Positions 17,859-24,551 of a stretch of DNA of 64,000 bases are shown one piece after another. The position numbers and the translations under genes are program-made. This DNA is from Bacteroidota bacterium (lineage in GTDB: Bacteria > Bacteroidota > Bacteroidia > Cytophagales > Cyclobacteriaceae), in the NCBI GenBank assembly GCA_018266395.1, contig JAFEAM010000012.1:1-64000 (forward strand), in the 5' to 3' direction. How positions within the stretch are numbered: the stretch's first letter is position 1; each line of letters opens with the position of its first letter. The notes under the pieces are model-generated. The model was not told the DNA's origin and did not search any database. It was given only the letters and a program-made list of their open reading frames with translations.

Positions 17859-19358
17859 ATGAAACGATTTGCAGCATTGGTTTTGGCAGCTGTATTAGGA
17901 AGCGTCATTACCATCGCCACCACCAGATGGTGGAACCCTGCATCAGAGGGGGTGAAGATTCAACACATTAATTCAGTTCCAACTGCGCAAGTGGGCTACC
18001 GTCTCAATGAGAATGGAGAAGCTGTGGCTCTTGACTTTACAGGTACGGCAGAAAAAGTAACCAAAGCCGTTGTGAACATCAGGTCCACTTCAGAAGGTCC
18101 AGCCGTATCCCGAAATCCTAATCAGGATGCCGATCCATTCCAGTTTTTCTTCGGGCCCAACCAGCGGCAGAGAGGACCTGTTCAAAGTTCCGGCAGCGGT
18201 GTGATCATCAACAAAGACGGATACATTGTAACCAACAATCACGTGGTGCAGAACGCGGATGTCGTTGACGTAACACTTACAGACAATCGTACATTCAAAG
18301 CGGAAGTTATCGGAACAGATCCTGACACGGATCTTGCCCTCATCAAGATCAATCAAAAGGATTTGCCCTTTCTCTCTTTTGTAAATTCAGATCAATGCAA
18401 AGTGGGACAGTGGGTGCTGGCCGTTGGTAATCCATTCAATCTCAACTCCACGGTCACTGCCGGCATCATCAGCGCAAAGGGCCGGAGCATCGGAATTATC
18501 AACCGTGAGAATTCTTCAGGTGAACAAGGTAATGTTACCACTGCCATTGAATCATTTATCCAGACCGATGCTGCGATCAATCCCGGAAACAGTGGTGGCG
18601 CACTTGTTGATCTGGACGGGGGCCTTGTCGGAATTAACACCGCGATTGCAAGCCCCACCGGCGCATACTCCGGTTACGGCTTTGCAATACCCGCCAACAT
18701 CGTAAGCAAGATTACGGAAGATCTTCTGGCCTATGGAACAGTTCAGCGTGGATGGCTCGGAGTCCAGGTAAGAAGTGTAGATTCTGAGCTTTCAAAAGAA
18801 AAGGGCCTGTCCGTTTCCGACGGAGCTTACATATCTGAATTTGCCGAAAAGAGTTCAGCAAAAGAGGCCGGTCTCATGGCCGGCGACGTGGTTGTAAAAC
18901 TGGATGAAACGCCAATCAAGAGCAGCACTGCTTTGATCGAATTCATAGGTCAGAAACGCCCCGGAGATAAGGTGAAAGTTCTTGTCAACCGTGATGGGAA
19001 GGAGTTGACGTTTACAGTGACCTTAAAGACCAGGGATGGAAAAGTCGGGACGATTGCCCGTGAAGAACCTAACTCGGTATCATCTCTTGGTTTACAAATT
19101 GAAGATGCTGATCCGAAAATGCTGAAGAAGCTTGATATCCCGACAGGCGTGTATGTCAAGTCCGTTGGAAACGGAAGAATAGCCCGCTACACTGACATGC
19201 GGGATGGATTTATTATCACTCGGGTAGATGACAAAGCAGTGAAGACTGCCAAAGAGGTAAATGATATCCTCAAAAGTAAGAAACCGGGTGATCTCGTCAC
19301 GTTCTCCGGGGTATATGAGGATTTCCCCAGAGAGTATATCTATGCAATCCGTATCTAA
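17859..19358 (+). CDS. degP: DegP/HtrA-type serine endoprotease
   Basis: A periplasmic protease and chaperone for damaged envelope proteins. It has 499 residues: an N-terminal signal anchor (FAALVLAAVLGSVITIATT), a trypsin-like domain with catalytic His128 (TNNHVVQNAD), Asp158 (DTDLALIKI) and Ser245 (INPGNSGGAL), and two PDZ domains. PDZ1 starts near GWLGVQVRSVDSEL; PDZ2 begins near SLGLQIEDADP. The long sequence between the trypsin start and the anchor is typical of Bacteroidota HtrA. A sigma-54-like element lies upstream. A small gene follows 11 bp later. Confidence 0.94.
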   Translation: MKRFAALVLAAVLGSVITIATTRWWNPASEGVKIQHINSVPTAQVGYRLNENGEAVALDFTGTAEKVTKAVVNIRSTSEGPAVSRNPNQDADPFQFFFGPNQRQRGPVQSSGSGVIINKDGYIVTNNHVVQNADVVDVTLTDNRTFKAEVIGTDPDTDLALIKINQKDLPFLSFVNSDQCKVGQWVLAVGNPFNLNSTVTAGIISAKGRSIGIINRENSSGEQGNVTTAIESFIQTDAAINPGNSGGALVDLDGGLVGINTAIASPTGAYSGYGFAIPANIVSKITEDLLAYGTVQRGWLGVQVRSVDSELSKEKGLSVSDGAYISEFAEKSSAKEAGLMAGDVVVKLDETPIKSSTALIEFIGQKRPGDKVKVLVNRDGKELTFTVTLKTRDGKVGTIAREEPNSVSSLGLQIEDADPKMLKKLDIPTGVYVKSVGNGRIARYTDMRDGFIITRVDDKAVKTAKEVNDILKSKKPGDLVTFSGVYEDFPREYIYAIRI

Positions 19359-19369
19359 ATATTAGTCCC

Positions 19370-19543
19370 ATGAGGAGATTGTTTAAGAAAGGTGAGCGCG
19401 TCAGAAGCAAGATTGATGGAAAGGTCATGGAAGTGCTCAAATACTTCAAGAAGAACCTTGTAGAAGTAAGATGGTTTGACATGGAGTCAAGGGAAGTGCG
19501 AACCAAGTCCATAAAAGAAGACAAGCTTTCCAAAGCTGCGTAA
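19370..19543 (+). CDS. Small basic protein resembling DUF2158/YodC
   Basis: A 57-residue reading frame, ATG at 19370 and TAA at 19541-19543, 11 bp behind the protease gene. The product starts MRRLFKKGERVRSKIDGKVM and continues EVRWFDMESREVRTKSIKED. The pattern of an FKKGxxVRxKxxGxxM opening followed by VxxxWFD resembles DUF2158 (YodC-like) proteins of about 60 residues, which probably form an SH3-like barrel. It is rich in Lys, Arg and Glu. It probably shares the protease transcript. The function is unknown. Confidence 0.7.
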   Translation: MRRLFKKGERVRSKIDGKVMEVLKYFKKNLVEVRWFDMESREVRTKSIKEDKLSKAA

Positions 19544-19620
19544 TAGTCGGAATGCCCTTTCTCATGATCTGGGCACTCCGATTTCCTTGAACAGATATAA
19601 AATGATACAGCTTCGGGCAC

Positions 19621-19628
19621 TAACTTTG
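19621..19628 (+). promoter_or_regulatory. -7 promoter element of ispH
   Basis: TAACTTTG matches TAnnTTTG. It ends 19 bp before the proposed ATC start of ispH at 19648, a spacing like that of the rpsU, ugd and lemA promoters in this window. The -33 element is not clear. Confidence 0.5.
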
Positions 19629-19647
19629 CCGGCCAAGCTTTATCCTT

Positions 19648-20865
19648 ATCAAAAAGTTCGAGATACCTGCCTATTATCGATCTTCCCTTACCGGGAGGGT
19701 TAAGGAACTTCGAAAATCCCGGGATCTTCGCAAGCAGGATTTTCAGCCAACCGTTCTGAACTTTGGACCAGTCCAGTTTATTATTGCCCGTCACTTCGGT
19801 TTCTGTTATGGTGTTGAAAATGCCATTGAAATAAGTTACCGGGCACTGGAAGAAAATCCTGGCAGGAAAATCTATCTGTTAAGTCAGATGATTCACAATC
19901 AGGAAGTAAATCAGGATTTGAGTGAAAGGGGTATTCACTTCATTATGGATACGGATGGCACCCAGTTCATTCCATGGTCTGACATCCGAGGAGATGACAT
20001 AGTCATCATCCCTGCCTTTGGCACCACCCTTGAAATTGAAAAGCTGCTGGAATCCAAAGGTATCCAGGTACAGAAATACAATACAACCTGCCCTTTTGTG
20101 GAAAAGGTGTGGAACCGGGCCGATCGTTTGGGTAAAGATGGCTATACCGTTGTCATCCACGGCAAACCACGTCATGAAGAAACGCGCGCCACTTTTTCGC
20201 ATAGCTCCCAAAGCGGTCCCTCTGTGATTGTAAGGGATATTGATGAAGCGCATCAGCTGGCCAATTTCATCACCGGAGATAAGACCAAAGCCGAATTCTT
20301 TGAAGAGTTTCGAGGCAAGTTTTCCGATGGCTTTCAACCGGCCATTCATCTCAACCGGATTGGCGTGGTTAACCAGACGACCATGCTGGCCACAGAAACC
20401 CAGGCTATAGCTGACTTCCTTAAGCAGGTAATGATCCGGAAGTACGGATCAGAAAATGTAAAAGATCATTTTGCAGATACCCGGGATACGCTTTGCTACG
20501 CAACAAATGATAATCAGGACGCCACTTACGAACTACTGAAAACAAGCGCACATCTTGCAATCGTGGTTGGAGGATACAACAGTTCCAACACGTCGCACAT
20601 CGTGGAATTGTGTGAAAAGAAGTTCCCCACATTTTTTGTAAATGCAGATCAGTCCATTCGATCCGCTAACGAGATCCAGCACTTTGACATTCACCTGAAG
20701 GAATTGATTACGACCTATCAATTTCTTCCCTCTGATCGACCCCTGAAAATTGTCTTGACCAGCGGGGCCTCATGTCCTGATACGCTTGTGGATCGTGTAC
20801 TCATCAAACTCCTCGGTTATTTTCAAGGTGCCAAAAGCCCTGAGGAGGTAATCGCTTTGCTCTGA
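19648..20865 (+). CDS. ispH: 4-hydroxy-3-methylbut-2-enyl diphosphate reductase (no canonical start codon)
   Basis: IspH (LytB) is the last step of the MEP isoprenoid pathway, reducing HMBPP to IPP and DMAPP with an iron-sulfur cluster. Three cluster cysteines are visible: Cys53 (FCYGVENAIE), Cys148 (TTCPFVEKVW) and Cys376 (GASCPDTLVD). The first ATG in frame is at 19888, but homology clearly continues upstream through FCYGVENAIE and FEIPAYYRSS to an in-frame TAA at 19621. No ATG, GTG or TTG occurs between. ATC at 19648 stands where Bacteroidota IspH has Met (xKKFEIPxYYRS), giving 405 residues, the usual length for the phylum. A sequencing error or a rare AUC start are both possible. Confidence 0.9.
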   Translation: MKKFEIPAYYRSSLTGRVKELRKSRDLRKQDFQPTVLNFGPVQFIIARHFGFCYGVENAIEISYRALEENPGRKIYLLSQMIHNQEVNQDLSERGIHFIMDTDGTQFIPWSDIRGDDIVIIPAFGTTLEIEKLLESKGIQVQKYNTTCPFVEKVWNRADRLGKDGYTVVIHGKPRHEETRATFSHSSQSGPSVIVRDIDEAHQLANFITGDKTKAEFFEEFRGKFSDGFQPAIHLNRIGVVNQTTMLATETQAIADFLKQVMIRKYGSENVKDHFADTRDTLCYATNDNQDATYELLKTSAHLAIVVGGYNSSNTSHIVELCEKKFPTFFVNADQSIRSANEIQHFDIHLKELITTYQFLPSDRPLKIVLTSGASCPDTLVDRVLIKLLGYFQGAKSPEEVIALL

Positions 20866-20897
20866 ATTCCTCCCAGCATGCTTACCTTCGGAGTCCT

Positions 20898-22952
20898 ATG
20901 CGGGGGTTGTTACTCATTTTCTTCCTTTGTTGCCACATCATCAACCTGAAAGCTCAGGATATTCCGTCCGATTCTGTTCGCGTTTTGGAGGAGGTGGCTG
21001 TCAATGCCTATGCATATGATCGAAAACCATCAGATGTACCGGCAACGGTAGCTGTATTGCATGATGATCAGTTGATTCGCTTTAGCAATACCTCTTTGCT
21101 ACCCGCAGTCAATATGATTCCCGCGGTGAGAATGGAGGAACGGTCTCCCGGCAGCTACCGGTTTTCTATCAGAGGCAGTTCTCTCCGCTCTCCTTTTGGG
21201 GTGCGAAATGTAAAATTCTATTGGAATGCCTTGCCTCTCACTGACGGTGGAGGAAATACGTACCTGAACCTTATCGACCTCAATGCAGTGGGTAGTATGG
21301 AGGTAATCAAGGGCCCAGGTTCCAGCTTATATGGAGCCGGCACAGGTGGAGTTGTGCTTCTTCGAAGTCCAGATAAAAGAGCAGATACCCGCTTTACAAT
21401 TATCGGAGGGTCTTATGGGCTCCTTCGCACAAATCTGGGGGGCAGCCTTTTCCGATCAGATAAACTTGAGCTTGACTACAGCCTGTCGTATCAAAAAGCC
21501 GATGGTTACCGGACGCAAACAAATATGACAAGAGCTACCGCCAATTTCGATCTGCGCTATCGTCCTTCCAGCCAATCGATGCTCTACGCAACTGTCCTGT
21601 TATCGGATCTCTACTACCAGACTCCCGGCGGACTGACCCGTACGCAATATCTTCAGGATCCTTCACAAGCAAGGCCTGCCTCCGCAGCCGGCCCGGGAGC
21701 AGTAGAACAGCAGGCATCAGTGACAAACAAGACCGGCTACTCGGGCATCTACTATGAACATGACTGGAATGCGAAATGGTCAAGCCGAATAGGCATCTAT
21801 GGATCTCTCACCGATTTTGTTAACCCTACACTTCGTAATTATGAATTGAGAACTGAACAGAATTGGGGTGGACGGACCGACACCCAGTACCACTTTGAAT
21901 TGGGGAATACCACAGGCAAGTTTATCGCCGGGGCAGAATATCAGCATTTCTATTCACCTGTTACAGATTACGATAACAACGCCGGCGTTAAAGGCAGTCT
22001 CCAGACTTCTGATCTTCTCCGATCATCCTTACTGATAGGGTTTACCCAAATCGACCTGGATTTGCCCCACAAGGTTTTCATCTCTGCAGGTGTAAGTGTC
22101 AACTCTGTTCAATATGGCTTTGCGCGCACTTCTTCCACACCACAGGTGGATCAGAACCGGATATTCTCTCCGGTACTGTCTCCGCGAATCGCTGTATTGA
22201 AGAAAGTGAATACCAATATTTCTTTTTTTGCCAGCATCAGTAATGGCTTTTCACCACCGTCCCTGGCTGAAGTAAGACCATCCACGGCAACATTCAATAA
22301 TTCATTGAATGCTGAACGCGGGAACAGTTATGAGTTAGGTCTCAAGGGAGGGTTACTGAAACGCCTGGAGATACAACTTACGGGATACGACTTTCGATTG
22401 AATGACGCAATTGTCATTCAGCGCGATCCATCCGGCGCAGATTTCTTTGTCAATGCGGGATCGACCCGTCAGTTGGGAATGGAAGCTATAGCGGCATGGA
22501 CTCACGACAATGGCTCCCGTCAATATTACTGGAAAGGCTGGATCAGCTACACTTTCAATGATTATCACTTCGATCATTATGTTACATCCGGAAATGACTA
22601 TTCAGGCAACGCCCTGACCGGAGTGGCACCCACGGTATTGGCTGCCGGCTACGATGTGAAGGCACCAGCCGGATGGTATGTCAACCTTACCATGCAGTAC
22701 AGTGACAGACTCCCATTGAATGACGGAAATACGGAATATGCAGATTCGTATTTTCTGATTGGCTTCCGAAGCGGGTATTATCTGAAAGGAAAACTGCCCC
22801 TGGAGTTCTTTGCGGGAACTGATAATCTCCTGGATCAGCGCTATACCCTGGGTGCAGATATAAATGCTGCTGGTGGCCGCTACTACAATGCGGCGGCACT
22901 CAGAAATTTTTATTTGGGTCTCGGTGTCAGAATTCCTGAACGGAAACCCTGA
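20898..22952 (+). CDS. TonB-dependent outer-membrane receptor
   Basis: A 684-residue receptor with a signal peptide ending near INLKAQ, a TonB-box-like region (SVRVLEEVAVNAYAYD), a plug domain (about residues 45-150; SIRGSSLRSPFG, MEVIKGPGSSLYGAGTGGVV) and a beta-barrel ending in YLGLGVRIPERKP. There is no N-terminal carboxypeptidase-like domain, unlike the receptor at 52435. The barrel carries FSPPSLAEVRPS, common in siderophore or metal receptors. The substrate is not predictable. It lies 32 bp after ispH, and its last 43 bp overlap the convergent gene. TACCTTCG at 20883-20890 is a 7-of-8 match to a -7 box. Confidence 0.92.
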   Translation: MRGLLLIFFLCCHIINLKAQDIPSDSVRVLEEVAVNAYAYDRKPSDVPATVAVLHDDQLIRFSNTSLLPAVNMIPAVRMEERSPGSYRFSIRGSSLRSPFGVRNVKFYWNALPLTDGGGNTYLNLIDLNAVGSMEVIKGPGSSLYGAGTGGVVLLRSPDKRADTRFTIIGGSYGLLRTNLGGSLFRSDKLELDYSLSYQKADGYRTQTNMTRATANFDLRYRPSSQSMLYATVLLSDLYYQTPGGLTRTQYLQDPSQARPASAAGPGAVEQQASVTNKTGYSGIYYEHDWNAKWSSRIGIYGSLTDFVNPTLRNYELRTEQNWGGRTDTQYHFELGNTTGKFIAGAEYQHFYSPVTDYDNNAGVKGSLQTSDLLRSSLLIGFTQIDLDLPHKVFISAGVSVNSVQYGFARTSSTPQVDQNRIFSPVLSPRIAVLKKVNTNISFFASISNGFSPPSLAEVRPSTATFNNSLNAERGNSYELGLKGGLLKRLEIQLTGYDFRLNDAIVIQRDPSGADFFVNAGSTRQLGMEAIAAWTHDNGSRQYYWKGWISYTFNDYHFDHYVTSGNDYSGNALTGVAPTVLAAGYDVKAPAGWYVNLTMQYSDRLPLNDGNTEYADSYFLIGFRSGYYLKGKLPLEFFAGTDNLLDQRYTLGADINAAGGRYYNAAALRNFYLGLGVRIPERKP

Positions 22953-23320
22953 ACTTGTTTCCTTACAACCTTCCTGTCAATCCACTGCAAAAGGAGTATG
23001 ATTAGGACTCCAAAAACTACCTGCCCTATGCGGTCGCTCACCATAACCAAGGCCGGAATTTGTGGTTTGAAGTCTGTGAGGACAAAAGCTACCACGCATG
23101 CCACCATCAAGAGTATAAGTCCAATCAGCAGAAAAACATGATCGTAGCGATAATTTGATTTTGCTTCCCGGTATCGATCAAGCACCTTAAACGCGAAATC
23201 AGGCGGAAGCTGAAATGACTCTCTTCTTAGCGCCCGGAACACAATATCATAAGCAAGGTCGTCACCTGAGTTGCCAACCTGGCCTTGTTCAATTCTGCTT
23301 TGAAGTTCTTCGTCTGTCAT
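22910..23320 (-). CDS. Two-TM membrane protein, putative partner of the ECF sigma factor
   Basis: A 136-residue protein with a soluble N-terminus (about 75 residues, MTDEELQSRIEQG) and two transmembrane helices (VFLLIGLILLMVACVVAFVL and VVFGVLIILLLQW). Its start overlaps the sigma-factor stop by 4 bp (ATGA), so translation is probably coupled. Position, size and topology suggest an anti-sigma-like partner, but there is no zinc-binding HxxxCxxC motif or other known anti-sigma signature. Its 3' end overlaps the convergent receptor gene by 43 bp. Confidence 0.72.
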   Translation of the reverse strand: MTDEELQSRIEQGQVGNSGDDLAYDIVFRALRRESFQLPPDFAFKVLDRYREAKSNYRYDHVFLLIGLILLMVACVVAFVLTDFKPQIPALVMVSDRIGQVVFGVLIILLLQWIDRKVVRKQVQGFRSGILTPRPK

Positions 23321-23895
23321 TTGATAACCTCTTTGCCCAGATACATTTTAACCTTTTCCTTGAGGAGCTTCCTGGCACGAAACAAATAATTCTTTACTGT
23401 TCCTTCCGGCATACCGGTGATCTCCCCTATTTCTGCATAGTTCAGTCCATCCAAATGATAAAGGGATAACACCGCCCTGTATTGCTCCGGAAGCCTTTCT
23501 ACCAGCAATACCACCTTATCCTCAATATCCTTATCCTCGAGCTCTTCAGCCACATCGTCCCGAGAAATGAACATCCTTTCCAAACTTTCTCCACTATCTA
23601 TTGATGAAAACAACGCCTTTTGCTTTCGAAGGTGATTGATCGCATGCCGGTACGCGATTGTACCAATCCAAGTGCTCAATCGGGACTGAAAATTGAACTC
23701 CGAAATCTTGTCAGCCACCTTCAAAAAGACATCCTGACAGATTTCCTCTCGATCCTCCACGCTACGGATAATACGCCCTACCATGTGCGCCACCAGCCGC
23801 TGATGTCGTTGTATCAGCTCCAGAAACGCCATCCGGTCCCCATTTCTGAGTCTGGAAACAAGGGCCTGGTCATCTGTCATTTTGGGGTGAGACAC
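23317..23895 (-). CDS. ECF-type RNA polymerase sigma factor
   Basis: A 192-residue sigma-70-family protein of the ECF group. Region 2 is visible in MAFLELIQRHQRLVAHMV and REEICQDVFLKVADKISEF, continuing into LSTWIGTIAYRHAINHLRKQ. Region 4 is YRAVLSLYHLDGLNYAEIGE followed by MPEGTVKNYLFRARKLLK, a standard helix-turn-helix. A 4-bp overlap joins it to a membrane protein. Its upstream region, shared with the divergent gene at 24100, contains the palindrome ATTGTACAAT. Its regulon is unknown. Confidence 0.92.
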   Translation of the reverse strand: MSHPKMTDDQALVSRLRNGDRMAFLELIQRHQRLVAHMVGRIIRSVEDREEICQDVFLKVADKISEFNFQSRLSTWIGTIAYRHAINHLRKQKALFSSIDSGESLERMFISRDDVAEELEDKDIEDKVVLLVERLPEQYRAVLSLYHLDGLNYAEIGEITGMPEGTVKNYLFRARKLLKEKVKMYLGKEVIK

Positions 23896-23964
23896 GGTAT
23901 TATGGCTGAATGTTGCACGCTTTTACGGAATGCCGTGCTATTCGTTCTCCGGTACACTACATCC

Positions 23965-23974
23965 ATTGTACAAT
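23965..23974. promoter_or_regulatory. Palindrome in the divergent sigma-factor upstream region
   Basis: ATTGTACAAT is a perfect 10-bp palindrome near the middle of the 204-bp gap between the ECF sigma gene and the DUF6249-like gene. This is one of the longest gene-free stretches in the window; I see no RNA gene or strong promoter in the rest of it. A regulator site is possible but unproven. Confidence 0.25.
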
Positions 23975-24099
23975 TGAGTTCACTTCCGCAGGTATCATGC
24001 TCCCCGAAGGCATTTTAGGGGATGGATTGAAAAATACATATGTGCATTTGCAACATGGAAGCCCAACACCGTGTCTCAAAGCACAAAACACATATTCAT

Positions 24100-24450
24100 A
24101 TGGATCATTCACTTAGAGACGTATTAATGCCCATCACGATCATGGGAACATTCGGTTCAGCATTGTATTTTTTTACGAAAGTGATGACCGACTATATCCT
24201 GAAGAAGAAAATGATTGACAAGGGGCTCGTCAATGAGGACTCGCAGTCGATTTTCAAGACACATGCTTCCGAAAACCGATATGCCGCGCTTAAGTGGGGC
24301 CTCATCGTTTTCTTTGCCGGCGTGGCTCTGATCTTAATCGAATACATACCATCAGGGCCCGCATCTCCGCTGCCTTATGGGATTTTCGCGGTTTGTGTTT
24401 CGCTCGGGTTTCTCATCTACTACTCCATCGTAAAAAGGGAACTTAAGTAG
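24100..24450 (+). CDS. DUF6249-like small membrane protein
   Basis: A 116-residue protein. A hydrophobic N-terminus (VLMPITIMGTFGSALYFFTK) is followed by a short soluble loop starting DYILKKKMIDKGLVNED, then two more transmembrane helices (ALKWGLIVFFAGVALILIEY and YGIFAVCVSLGFLIYYSIVK). The order, with the helix then KMIDKG then ALKWGL, resembles DUF6249 proteins, which I recall often lie beside ECF sigma genes in Bacteroidota, as here. ATG 24100 is chosen; a start at 24040 adds an implausible Cys/His-rich leader. Confidence 0.72.
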   Translation: MDHSLRDVLMPITIMGTFGSALYFFTKVMTDYILKKKMIDKGLVNEDSQSIFKTHASENRYAALKWGLIVFFAGVALILIEYIPSGPASPLPYGIFAVCVSLGFLIYYSIVKRELK

Positions 24451-24475
24451 ACTTTCATATTACGACCAAAGGCCT

Positions 24476-24505
24476 GCCTGCATCCATGCGGGCTCTCCTT
24501 TCTTC
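24476..24505 (+). terminator. Possible terminator after the DUF6249-like gene
   Basis: GCCTGCA-tcca-TGCGGGC (one G-T pair) is followed by TCTCCTTTCTTC. The T run is interrupted, so the assignment is weak. Confidence 0.35.
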
Positions 24506-24551
24506 ATTGATTCGACACGTTAGCAAAATTTACACACTTCAAGAGACTTCC

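Noticed and set aside
19602-19720. ATG at 19602 as start of ispH
   Set aside because: It lies in another frame, which ends in a TAA near 19701; using it would need a frameshift within a well-conserved region.
19297-19794. A 165-codon minus-strand frame covering the small gene and the ispH N-terminus
   Set aside because: It overlaps the ends of degP, the small gene and conserved IspH coding sequence, and its product has no recognisable domain.
23370-23390. TGGCACG within the ECF sigma gene as a second sigma-54 site
   Set aside because: It lies in coding sequence and is not followed by TTGC at the correct spacing.
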